A stretch of 9,011 nucleotides of DNA from Candidatus Scatousia excrementipullorum (GTDB lineage Bacteria; Cyanobacteriota; Vampirovibrionia; Gastranaerophilales; Gastranaerophilaceae): assembly GCA_017694215.1 (NCBI GenBank), contig JADIND010000017.1:1-9011 (forward strand). Reading direction: 5' to 3'. The notes under the pieces are model-generated. The model saw only the letters and a list, made by a program, of their open reading frames with translations. It had not been told where the DNA came from and did not search any database. Position numbers and translations under genes: made by a program. Shown here in pieces: positions 1 through 6,060 of the stretch (the first letter of the stretch is position 1; each line of letters begins with the position of its first letter).

Positions 1-470
1 TTAACAATGCAGGTATAACAAGGGACGGACTTTTTATGCGAATGAGCAGCGAAAACTGGGATGCTGTTATTAATACGAATTTGTCAAGTGCTTTTTATGT
101 TTCACAACCGGTTGTTAAAGTTATGATGAAACAGAGAAGCGGAGCAATCGTTAATATGTCCAGTGTTGTCGGAGTTTCCGGCAATGCAGGTCAGGCAAAT
201 TATTCAGCTGCAAAAGCCGGACTTATCGGTTTAACAAAAACTCTTGCAAAAGAACTCGGTTCCCGCGGAATAAGAGTTAATGCCGTTGCTCCTGGCTTTA
301 TCAACACGGATATGACAAAAGACCTTGATACTTCAAAATTCACTGACTTCATTCCGCTGAAACGCCTCGGTGAACCTGAAGATATCGCTAAAACCGTTAA
401 ATTTTTAGCTGTCGACGGCGATTATATCACCGGTCAGGTCATTGAAGTTGACGGCGGTTTGATTATTTAG
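1..470 (+). CDS. fabG: 3-oxoacyl-[ACP] reductase FabG, 5'-truncated by the window edge
   Basis: NADPH-dependent short-chain dehydrogenase that reduces 3-oxoacyl-ACP to 3-hydroxyacyl-ACP in type II fatty-acid synthesis (cytoplasm). The frame is already open at base 3, where it encodes NNAGITRDG, the conserved NNAG segment, so the ATG at 36 is an internal Met and not the start. By alignment from memory with E. coli FabG, about 84 N-terminal residues, including the TGxxxGIG cofactor motif, lie outside the window. Counting from the Met at 36, the catalytic residues are Asn15 (in TNLSS), Ser43, Tyr56 and Lys60 (YSAAK), with the same spacings as N110/S138/Y151/K155 of E. coli. The C-terminus (YITGQVIEVDGG) is intact and ends at TAG 468-470. 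No terminator follows, so transcription may run on into acpP. The acpP-fabF neighbourhood supports FabG over other short-chain dehydrogenases. Confidence 0.95.
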   Translation, partial: NNAGITRDGLFMRMSSENWDAVINTNLSSAFYVSQPVVKVMMKQRSGAIVNMSSVVGVSGNAGQANYSAAKAGLIGLTKTLAKELGSRGIRVNAVAPGFINTDMTKDLDTSKFTDFIPLKRLGEPEDIAKTVKFLAVDGDYITGQVIEVDGGLII

Positions 471-516
471 TCTTAGTTACGAATTTTAACAAAATAGCTG
501 TTTATTTGTAAATTTC

Positions 517-545
517 TTGCAAAAAAAATTTGTAGCAGATATAAT
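517..545 (+). promoter_or_regulatory. Sigma70-type promoter of acpP
   Basis: A -35 element TTGCAA (517-522) is separated by exactly 17 bp from a perfect -10 TATAAT (540-545). The predicted start is near 552, giving a leader of about 40 nt before acpP. The ribosome binding site GAGGT (580-584) lies 8 nt before the ATG. This promoter would let the abundant carrier protein be made independently of fabG. Confidence 0.8.
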
Positions 546-592
546 ATTATAGAAAATATAGTAATACAATTATTAATATGAGGTAAAGAAGA

Positions 593-826
593 ATGAGTAG
601 TACATTAGAAAAAGTTAAAAAAGTTGTAGTTGACCAGTTAAGCGTTGATGAATCTTTAGTTACTCCGGAAGCAAGCTTTACAGCTGATTTGGGTGCTGAT
701 TCATTAGATACTGTTGAATTGGTTATGGCTTTTGAAGAAGAATTCGGCTGCGAAATCCCTGATGAAGAAGCTGAAAAAATTCAGACAGTTCAAGATGCAG
801 TTAACTACATTGATTCACACTCATAG
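593..826 (+). CDS. acpP: Acyl carrier protein
   Basis: A 77-residue acidic acyl carrier protein that carries growing acyl chains as thioesters on a 4'-phosphopantetheine arm for all the Fab enzymes in the cytoplasm. The attachment site is Ser37 in LGADSLDTVELV, the canonical DSL motif at the start of helix II, followed by the acidic recognition helix (MAFEEEFGCEIPDEEAEKI). Length matches the family (75-80 residues). The start is fixed by GAGGT at 580-584. It sits between fabG and fabF, as in many bacteria, but has its own promoter upstream and a hairpin downstream, which suggests it is expressed at a higher level than its neighbours. There is one cysteine, in EEFGCEIP, which many ACPs lack; I see no functional meaning in it. 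Confidence 0.98.
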   Translation: MSSTLEKVKKVVVDQLSVDESLVTPEASFTADLGADSLDTVELVMAFEEEFGCEIPDEEAEKIQTVQDAVNYIDSHS

Positions 827-889
827 TTGATTGTGATATAAAACATTCAACCGGAGTTAATCTAAACTTTGAAGAATGATATTTTAAAG

Positions 890-923
890 CGAGGGTGAAA
901 ATTGAATATTATTTTCTCCCTCG
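890..923 (+). promoter_or_regulatory. Hairpin between acpP and fabF
   Basis: Arms 890-902 and 911-923 pair over 13 positions with a single T-T mismatch, closing an 8-nt loop. The base of the stem is CGAGGG/CCCTCG. No T-run follows, so it is not a classical terminator. It could stabilise the 3' end of an acpP message, attenuate read-through into fabF, or be a processing site. A weak promoter (TTGAAT 902-907, 16-bp spacer, TATATT 924-929) overlaps it and might give fabF extra transcription. The hairpin is visible in the sequence; its role is inference. Confidence 0.6.
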
Positions 924-956
924 TATATTTATCACGGAGAATAAAAAGGTAAAAAG

Positions 957-2207
957 ATGACTAAAAGAAGAGTAGTAATTACAGGGATGGGTGCCGTTTC
1001 GCCTTTTGGAGTAGGCGTTGACAAGTTTTGGCACAACCTTGTTGAGGGAAACAGCGGAATCAGTACTTCCGAATTGATTGATATTTCCAAACACGTTGTT
1101 AAAATTTCCGGCGAAGTTAAAAATTTTAACCCTGAAGAATATCTGGATCCTAAAGAAGCTAAGAAGATGGACAGGTTTATTCAATTTGCACTGGTAGCAG
1201 CTGATGAAGCCGTTAAGGATGCCAAGCTTGAAGACGTTAAAGATGTAGATCCTTACAGAATCGGTGTTATCGTTAGTGCTGCTGCTGGCGGTTTCAGAAC
1301 TTTTGAAGACAATCATGTGAGAATTCTTGAAAAAGGCCCGAATAAATGTTCACCGTTTACAATTCCTATGATGATTGTAAACATGGCATCAGGCCGTATT
1401 TCTATGAAATATGGATTTAAGGGTGTAAATAAAGTTGTTGTTTCGGCATGTGCAACCGGAACTCACTCTATCGGCGACGCATTCCGTTCTATTCAGTACG
1501 GAGATGCTGATATTATGATTACAGGCGGATGCGAATCCACAATATGTGATGTAGGTATCGGTGCATTCACAAGTGCAAGAACCCTTTCCAAACGTAATGA
1601 TGAGCCGCAAAAAGCTTCACGTCCTTGGGATGTTGACAGAGATGGTTTTGTCATGAGCGAAGGTGCAGGAGTTCTTGTTCTTGAAGAATATGAACATGCC
1701 AAAAAACGCGGTGCAAAAATTTACGCAGAAGTTGTCGGCTACGGTCAGACAGGTGATGCATATGATGTTGTTGCTCCGGATCCGGAAGGCAACGGTGCTA
1801 AACATTCTATGCAGTTTGCTCTGGATGATGCAGGTATGAAACCTCAAGACATTGACTATATCAATGCCCACGGTACAAGTACAGGACTCGGCGATATTGC
1901 GGAATCCTTTGCGATTGCAGGTGTGTTCGGTGACAAGAAAACAAACCCGAAACTTATGGTAAGTTCAACAAAGAGTATGCACGGACACCTTCTCGGTGCA
2001 ACCGGTGCCGTTGAATGTATTGCCTGTGCAAAAGCTATTTGCGAAAGTATTGTTCCGCCGACTATTAATCTTGATAATCAGGATGAAAAAGTTGCGGATC
2101 TTGATTACGTACCGCATAAAGCAAGAAAAGCTGAAGTTAAAGCAGCTCTGTCAAATTCGTTCGGATTTGGTGGTCAGAATGCAACTATCATTCTGAAAAA
2201 AGTGTAG
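957..2207 (+). CDS. fabF: 3-oxoacyl-[ACP] synthase II (beta-ketoacyl-ACP synthase)
   Basis: Condensing enzyme that elongates acyl-ACP with malonyl-ACP by decarboxylative Claisen condensation (KAS II), in the cytoplasm and usually as a homodimer. It has 416 residues, the normal length. It has the two-lobed thiolase fold, with the nucleophile Cys165 in SACATGTHSIGDAF, His305 in NAHGTST, Lys339 in SSTKSM and His344 in HGHLLGA, giving the Cys-His-His triad. The GFGG loop near the C-terminus (403-406) is present. His342 stands where many FabF proteins have Thr (SMTGH); this is a tolerated position, not a catalytic loss. The ribosome binding site AAGGT is at 946-950, 6 nt before the ATG. It is the last gene of the fatty-acid block and is followed directly by an intrinsic terminator. 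KAS I (FabB) is less likely, given the acpP-fabF arrangement and the sequence. Confidence 0.97.
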   Translation: MTKRRVVITGMGAVSPFGVGVDKFWHNLVEGNSGISTSELIDISKHVVKISGEVKNFNPEEYLDPKEAKKMDRFIQFALVAADEAVKDAKLEDVKDVDPYRIGVIVSAAAGGFRTFEDNHVRILEKGPNKCSPFTIPMMIVNMASGRISMKYGFKGVNKVVVSACATGTHSIGDAFRSIQYGDADIMITGGCESTICDVGIGAFTSARTLSKRNDEPQKASRPWDVDRDGFVMSEGAGVLVLEEYEHAKKRGAKIYAEVVGYGQTGDAYDVVAPDPEGNGAKHSMQFALDDAGMKPQDIDYINAHGTSTGLGDIAESFAIAGVFGDKKTNPKLMVSSTKSMHGHLLGATGAVECIACAKAICESIVPPTINLDNQDEKVADLDYVPHKARKAEVKAALSNSFGFGGQNATIILKKV

Positions 2208-2228
2208 TTTATTAATTAATTTATAAAG

Positions 2229-2258
2229 AAAAGCCGTTGAGAAATTGACGGCTTTTTT
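2229..2258 (+). terminator. Intrinsic terminator of fabF
   Basis: The GCCGT/ACGGC stem (2233-2237 with 2248-2252) is extended by A-T pairs and closes an 8-nt loop. It is followed by six Ts at 2253-2258. It begins 22 bp after the fabF stop codon. The matching A-run on the left side means it may also work in the other direction. Confidence 0.88.
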
Positions 2259-2283
2259 ATTAGATTAATTTTATTCATATACG

Positions 2284-2309
2284 AAAAAAGCCGGTTTTAA
2301 CGGCTTTTT
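2284..2309 (-). terminator. Intrinsic terminator of the zinc-ribbon gene (probably bidirectional)
   Basis: GCCG (2290-2293) pairs with CGGC (2301-2304), flanked by A6 on the left and T5 on the right. Read on the minus strand it is a hairpin followed by six Ts, 26 bp beyond the stop of the convergent gene. On the plus strand it could act as a back-up for fabF. Confidence 0.8.
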
Positions 2310-2334
2310 CTTTATAAAATCTATATATAAGAAA

Positions 2335-2610
2335 TTAATTTTCTGACATTTGAGCGAAACATTCTTTGCAATAGACTTCTTTATCCGGAGCAGGTTTGAA
2401 AGGAACCTGGGTTTGAGCCCCGCATTTTGAACAAACAGCATCGTACATTTTTCTGTGTCTTCTGTTGTTTAATCTGCGTTTTTTGCGGCATTCCGGACAT
2501 CTTTTAGGTTTGTTTACGAGACCTTTTTCAGCGTAAAATTCCTGTTCGCCGACTGTGAAGACAAATTCTGCCCCGCAATCTTCACATACTAGTTTTTCAT
2601 CTTCGTACAT
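2335..2610 (-). CDS. Small double zinc-ribbon protein (CxxC-x17-CxxC type)
   Basis: A 91-residue basic protein with eight cysteines in four CxxC pairs forming two probable zinc ribbons. The first is Cys9/Cys12 with Cys38/Cys41 (CEDCGAEF ... CPECRKKRR), resembling the 'probable zinc-ribbon' domain found at the start of many small bacterial proteins. The second is Cys60/Cys63 with Cys81/Cys84, exactly CxxC-x17-CxxC with the PFKPAPDKEVYC core of that named domain. A very basic linker (RKKRRLNNRRHRK, residues 42-54) joins them and suggests nucleic-acid or ribosome contact; that is inference. There is no signal peptide or membrane segment. The start is secured by AGGAG (2618-2622 on the minus strand) 7 nt upstream. 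The gene is monocistronic, with its own promoter and terminator. The molecular function of this family is not known to me. Confidence 0.88.
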   Translation of the reverse strand: MYEDEKLVCEDCGAEFVFTVGEQEFYAEKGLVNKPKRCPECRKKRRLNNRRHRKMYDAVCSKCGAQTQVPFKPAPDKEVYCKECFAQMSEN

Positions 2611-2636
2611 TTTGTTTCTCCTGATTAGGTACTATC

Positions 2637-2655
2637 AAGGATAATAACTATCCTT
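2637..2655 (-). promoter_or_regulatory. 19-bp palindrome at the transcription start (operator or 5' hairpin)
   Basis: AAGGATA (2637-2643) and TATCCTT (2649-2655) are perfect inverted arms around five bases, and 8 of 9 positions pair about the central base. It lies just downstream of the -10 of the zinc-ribbon promoter, about +2 to +20, which is a typical repressor site. The core partly resembles a Fur-family 7-1-7 box (GATAAT...TATC, about 11 of 14 positions). It could instead form a stem at the mRNA 5' end. Confidence 0.5.
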
Positions 2656-2663
2656 ATCTGCCT

Positions 2664-2692
2664 ATTATACTCTATATGCCGAAATTATGCAA
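2664..2692 (-). promoter_or_regulatory. Sigma70-type promoter of the zinc-ribbon gene
   Basis: On the minus strand TTGCAT (2692-2687) is 17 bp from a perfect TATAAT (2669-2664). The predicted start is near 2657, giving a leader of about 47 nt. Its layout closely matches the acpP promoter in this window, which supports both calls. Confidence 0.78.
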
Positions 2693-2857
2693 GTGGGGTA
2701 GCCTTAACGGGGAAATATATTTATTTTTGCCGGAACAAGCTGCATTAGAGTGCTTATTTTATCTAACATTCTTATAAGATTATTTTTCCGGATAATCTTT
2801 TTGAAAGACCGCAAAATCATTTTCCCGTTACTATCTTTAATTTATCTTTATAATAGA

Positions 2858-2886
2858 TTGAAAAATCTCAACCGTTTTTATAAAAT
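2858..2886 (+). promoter_or_regulatory. Candidate promoter of the response regulator-kinase-tadA operon
   Basis: TTGAAA (2858-2863) is followed after 17 bp by TAAAAT (2881-2886), predicting a start near 2893 and a leader of about 19 nt. A perfect TATAAT also occurs at 2849-2854, but no good -35 lies upstream of it, so it ranks second. The rest of the divergent intergenic space (2693-2857) shows no gene or strong structure. Confidence 0.45.
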
Positions 2887-2911
2887 AAAGTATAACTTAC
2901 AAAGGGGTATT

Positions 2912-3625
2912 ATGACAGGATTACAAAAACGTATATTAATTGTTGATGATGACGATGAAATCAGAGAACTTCTGGAATTTGATGTGGGGCAGAGCGGCTA
3001 TTTTGTTGATACTGCAAAAGACGGTCTGGAAGGTTTAAACAAAGCTTTAAACAATTCTTATGATTTAATTCTGCTTGATGTAATGATGCCTAAGATGAAC
3101 GGTTTTGACGTTGCAAAAAATATCCGTCAGGCAAAACTCGCCATTCCGATTCTGATGCTCACTGCTAAAGGTACTATTGACGACAAAACAGAGGGTTTTG
3201 ATTGCGGTGCGGATGATTATCTGGTTAAACCTTTTGATATTCAGGAGGTTTTGTTGAGAATAAAAGTACTCTTGAGAAGAAATCAGGTGGAAGATAAAAC
3301 ATCACTTTCGGATGAAATTCTCAATGCCGGAGATATTCAGATTTTTCCGGAAACGCTTGAATGTGTCGTTGTTAATAAAAGAACAAAGCTTACACCGACG
3401 GAATTTGAAATTTTATACTGCCTGATGCAGCATTTTAACCATCCGGTGACACTCGCCACTCTCCTTGATGAAGTCTGGGGATATGACAGCAGTGATGATG
3501 TAAGGATGCTCAGGGTTCACGTGGGCGGTCTGCGTAACAAGATTGAACCGAATCCGAAAACCCCTCAATATCTCCATACGGTGACTAATGTAGGTTATAA
3601 ACTCACTCCGTTTGCACAAGGGTAA
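2912..3625 (+). CDS. OmpR/PhoB-family response regulator
   Basis: A 237-residue DNA-binding response regulator. The receiver domain (about 6-122) has the acidic pair Asp12/Asp13 (ILIVDDDDE), phosphoacceptor Asp56 (LLDVMMP), Thr84 (LMLTAKG) and Lys106 (LVKPFD), so all phosphorylation-switch residues are present. The C-terminal winged helix (about 138-233) shows LTPTEFEIL, the recognition-helix region VRMLRVHVGGLRNKI and the wing TVTNVGYKL of the OmpR group. The frame is open upstream to an ATG at 2750, but I chose the ATG at 2912. It has AAAGGGG at 2901-2907 and starts just before the receiver fold, whereas the extra 54 residues are low-complexity and hydrophobic. The kinase gene follows after 6 nt. 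Target genes cannot be told from sequence; I do not assign a PhoB, RpaB or VicR identity. Confidence 0.95.
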   Translation: MTGLQKRILIVDDDDEIRELLEFDVGQSGYFVDTAKDGLEGLNKALNNSYDLILLDVMMPKMNGFDVAKNIRQAKLAIPILMLTAKGTIDDKTEGFDCGADDYLVKPFDIQEVLLRIKVLLRRNQVEDKTSLSDEILNAGDIQIFPETLECVVVNKRTKLTPTEFEILYCLMQHFNHPVTLATLLDEVWGYDSSDDVRMLRVHVGGLRNKIEPNPKTPQYLHTVTNVGYKLTPFAQG

Positions 3626-3631
3626 AACGTT

Positions 3632-5317
3632 ATGGGATATTTTAAGTTTAAAAGACTGAAAATTGTCGAACAAATCGCAATAGTATTTTTCTTTGCGGTT
3701 TTGATTCCGATGACTGTGAGCGGGTTTATTATCAATAATATTAACCAGCAGTCAATGCGTTATCAGCTGCGGGAATCTGCTGTTTTAATCGCAAATATGG
3801 TATCGGATGAAATAGATTTTTTCAGCAATACAATTAACAACAATCTGCAGCTTGTGGCATTTGCACTTAGCAATCTGCCAAAAAATTCACAGAAAGAAAA
3901 ATTTATTAAAGCTACGGCAAAAAACTTTGAAAACTGCGAAAAAATGGAGATTGTTCGCAGCAAAGAAAAACTCGAAGAAATTCACAACTCCAATCTCAAA
4001 ATAAACAAAGCCACTGTATCAATTCCTCTGGATGCAAAATCTTTCCTTGTTGCTACATATACTCTGGAAGCTCTGCAGGATGAGTTATTTCAATCTTTGC
4101 AGGATGATGCAAGACAGATTTATGTAATGACAAACGACGGCAAACTCATTGCTTCACATAATTATACTGATGAAGTTTTTTCGGAAACAATGACACTTCT
4201 GCCGAAAAATTTAAGAACGGATAAACCGGTTATTTTCGGGAATGTAAAAAACCAGCCGCTTGTTTATGTTCACAAGAAAAATCCGCCGATTACAATTATC
4301 GTTAACACTACAGAAAAAGTTACCAACAAAGCTATTTATTCTAACAGGGCAAAAATTATATTATCGTTTCTTTTTGCAACTCTTGTGATAATTTTTATAA
4401 CAGCACTTTATATTTATTATCTTTACATAAACATAAGACAGCTTTTTAAAGGGATTATTGCGATTTCCAAGGGGAATTACGAACGTCAGATAAGACTTTT
4501 GACAACGGTTTTTACACCTCATGAAATTGTATTTCTTGCATTTGAGTTTAACCGAATGGCGGGAGAAATTCATAAATCCTATGTTCAGTTAAAGAAAAAT
4601 AACATAGAACTAAAAAAACTTAATGAATTCCGTTCAAACCTTATTGATACTGTAAGCCACGAATTAAGAACACCTTTGACAAGTATTCAGGGTTATACCA
4701 CAAGACTTATGAGGCAGGACATTCAAATTGACGAGGAAACCAAGCAGAAATCTTTACGGATTATAAAAGAGCAATCCGAAAGATTAAAACATTTGATAGA
4801 GGATTTGTTGACAATACCTGATATTGAAGGAATGAGATTACGTACAAATGTCGAAAGTGTCTGGCTTTATGAAGTTATAGAAAATGCACTTTTGCTTGTA
4901 AAAAACAGGGATAATAAAGAAGTTGTAGTGAATGTAGGCGAAGATTTTCCTGAAGTATCAGGCGACAAAAACAGACTTGAACAGGTATTTACAAACCTGA
5001 TTGAAAACGCTATGAAATACGCTTATCCGGATACGAAAATTTATGTTGATGCGGTTGTTGAGGATAATATGGCAAAAATCTACGTACAGAACGAATGTGA
5101 TGTTATTCCTGAAAATAAATTGAACAGATTATTTGAAAAATTTATACGGCTTGACGACAACACAACCAGAACCACACGCGGCACCGGTTTGGGCTTGTTT
5201 ATAGTAAAAGGGCTTGTGGAAGCAATGAAAGGTTCAATAAAACTTTCATCAAGCGAGGATTGCGGATTTTGTGTTGAAGTTGATTTAGAACTTGCCACCG
5301 ATGAGGTCAGCGTGTAA
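3632..5317 (+). CDS. Membrane sensor histidine kinase (HAMP-HisKA-HATPase) with atypical G1 box
   Basis: A 561-residue inner-membrane kinase, presumably the partner of the regulator 6 nt upstream; its ribosome binding site AAGGG (3618-3622) lies in the end of that gene. Order: TM1 (about 14-36), extracytoplasmic sensor region (about 37-239, not recognised, possibly Cache-like), TM2 (about 241-264), HAMP (about 265-318, with HEIVFLAFEFNRM), HisKA with phospho-acceptor His343 in VSHELRTPLTS, then the ATPase domain (about 440-555). The N box is intact (FTNLIENAMKYA, Asn459), and so is the G2 box (RGTGLGLFIVK). The G1 box, normally DxGxGIPE, reads NECDVIPE (487-494): the Asp is Asn and both Gly are lost (Cys489, Val491). 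This could lower ATP affinity or bias the enzyme toward phosphatase activity, but the other motifs argue against a pseudogene. The gene ends in TAATG, overlapping tadA by 1 nt. Confidence 0.93.
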   Translation: MGYFKFKRLKIVEQIAIVFFFAVLIPMTVSGFIINNINQQSMRYQLRESAVLIANMVSDEIDFFSNTINNNLQLVAFALSNLPKNSQKEKFIKATAKNFENCEKMEIVRSKEKLEEIHNSNLKINKATVSIPLDAKSFLVATYTLEALQDELFQSLQDDARQIYVMTNDGKLIASHNYTDEVFSETMTLLPKNLRTDKPVIFGNVKNQPLVYVHKKNPPITIIVNTTEKVTNKAIYSNRAKIILSFLFATLVIIFITALYIYYLYINIRQLFKGIIAISKGNYERQIRLLTTVFTPHEIVFLAFEFNRMAGEIHKSYVQLKKNNIELKKLNEFRSNLIDTVSHELRTPLTSIQGYTTRLMRQDIQIDEETKQKSLRIIKEQSERLKHLIEDLLTIPDIEGMRLRTNVESVWLYEVIENALLLVKNRDNKEVVVNVGEDFPEVSGDKNRLEQVFTNLIENAMKYAYPDTKIYVDAVVEDNMAKIYVQNECDVIPENKLNRLFEKFIRLDDNTTRTTRGTGLGLFIVKGLVEAMKGSIKLSSSEDCGFCVEVDLELATDEVSV

Positions 5318-5745
5318 TGTTTATGAAACATGCACTGGATGCTGCTAAAAATTGCGAAAATGAAATCGCAATAGGTGCCGTAATTGTTAAAGACAATGAA
5401 ATTATTGCTTCTGCCTGTAACCGTAAGGAAACTTTGAATGATGTGAGTGCACATGCCGAAATTCTTGCACTCCGTGAAGCTGCTAAAAAACTGGGCAGCT
5501 GGCGGCTTTATGATTGTGATTTGTATGTAACCCTTGAGCCATGCCCTATGTGTGCATGGGCGATTGTTCAAAGCGGAATAAGAGCCGTTTATTTCGGTTC
5601 ATACGACACAAACTACGGGGCCTTGGGTTCGGTCATTGATGTGAGAAAACTTGCAAACTCCAAATTAAAAGTTTACGGCGGAATTATGGAAGCTGAGTGC
5701 AACAGAGTTTTAAAAGAATGTTTTGAAAAAATCAGAAACCGGTAA
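5317..5745 (+). CDS. tadA: tRNA-adenosine(34) deaminase TadA
   Basis: Zinc-dependent deaminase that converts A34 to inosine in the anticodon of tRNA-Arg(ACG), letting one tRNA read CGU, CGC and CGA. It has 142 residues, on the short side for the family. Zinc ligands are His46 (SAHAE), Cys76 and Cys79 (PCPMC); Glu48 is the proton shuttle. NRKETLNDVSAHAEIL and the segment GALGSVID match TadA rather than cytidine deaminases. The start ATG at 5317 overlaps the kinase TAA by one base and has GAGGT (5303-5307) inside the kinase gene, so translation is probably coupled. The FMKHALDAA beginning is the usual TadA N-terminus. Its place behind a two-component pair is more likely operon packing than a functional link. 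A related guanine or other nucleoside deaminase cannot be fully excluded, but TadA fits best. Confidence 0.92.
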   Translation: MFMKHALDAAKNCENEIAIGAVIVKDNEIIASACNRKETLNDVSAHAEILALREAAKKLGSWRLYDCDLYVTLEPCPMCAWAIVQSGIRAVYFGSYDTNYGALGSVIDVRKLANSKLKVYGGIMEAECNRVLKECFEKIRNR

Positions 5746-5780
5746 AGACTGATTATGCAAGGGGTGAAGGTTTTTTTCAT

Positions 5781-5979
5781 GTCATTCTGAAACGTTTACT
5801 GCGGCAGACGAAATTTGTCCCTGTTCAGAATCTCTTTTTCTATACCGGCGGTAAGCTCCTGAACAGTAGGTTGTGGTAAATTTTAATTTACCACAACAAA
5901 AATGTTTCGGTAATCTGAGATTACCAAAACCTACATGACTAAAAAGGCTCAACTGATTTTTCTACGATTTCAGGATGAC
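5781..5979. repeat. Element of about 199 bp bounded by 12-bp imperfect inverted repeats (MITE-like)
   Basis: The ends GTCATTCTGAAA (5781-5792) and TTTCAGGATGAC (5968-5979) are complementary at 11 of 12 positions, the exception being a G-T pair. The unit they bracket contains several further inverted repeats: ATTCTGAA (5784-5791) with TTCAGAAT (5824-5831), CTGTTCAG (5821-5828) with CTGAACAG (5859-5866), and the palindromic cluster at 5866-5934. The first two share bases 5824-5828, so they exclude each other. It carries no coding capacity. No convincing target-site duplication is visible at the ends, so calling it a mobile element is inference. Confidence 0.5.
5866..5934. repeat. Nested palindromic cluster (69 bp) with competing stems
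   Basis: Outer arms 5866-5879 and 5921-5934 are complementary at 13 of 14 positions (GTAGGTT...AACCTAC at the ends). Inside is a perfect 12-bp inverted repeat, 5871-5882 with 5885-5896, around two Ts. It is followed by a 17-bp palindrome, GGTAATCT (5909-5916) with AGATTACC (5918-5925), extended by GTTT/AAAC across one mismatch. GGTAA and TTACC each occur twice, so the long outer stem and the two inner hairpins compete for the same bases. The layout recalls REP/BIME-type palindromes such as the GTAGGTTGGG repeats of cyanobacteria, which is a resemblance from memory. Confidence 0.7.
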
Positions 5980-5994
5980 AGGATGCTGCGGTAA

Positions 5995-6026
5995 TGCGAT
6001 TGCGGGTCGGAGTTCGCAATGACGCA
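5995..6026. repeat. Inverted repeat of the ATTGCG...CGCAAT type
   Basis: ATTGCG (5999-6004) pairs with CGCAAT (6015-6020). Outside these, TGCG (5995-5998) pairs with CGCA (6023-6026) across a 2-nt bulge. The words GCAATGAC and GATTGCG are typical of dispersed intergenic repeats. It lies at the junction where base composition begins to rise. Confidence 0.5.
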
Positions 6027-6060
6027 TAATATTCCCTCGGCCTACGGCGAATTTGCTTAT

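Noticed and set aside
36..470. ATG at 36 as the true start of fabG
   Set aside because: The frame is open to the window edge and encodes the conserved NNAGITRDG just upstream, so the gene is truncated by the window.
909..1316. Minus-strand open frame of 135 codons opposite fabF and its upstream region
   Set aside because: It is antisense to the well-conserved N-terminal part of fabF. The product is low-complexity, and no promoter or matching family is seen.
2750..2911. A 54-codon N-terminal extension of the response regulator starting at ATG 2750
   Set aside because: The extension is hydrophobic and basic low-complexity sequence that no OmpR regulator has. The ATG at 2912 has a ribosome binding site and the candidate promoter lies inside the extension.
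3632..5317. Kinase as a pseudogene because of its G1 box
   Set aside because: The frame is uninterrupted and all other kinase motifs, membrane segments and operon spacing are intact.
5771..5777. The T7 run after tadA as an intrinsic terminator
   Set aside because: No stable stem directly precedes it; only a 5-bp AAACC/GGTTT pairing across a long loop is possible.
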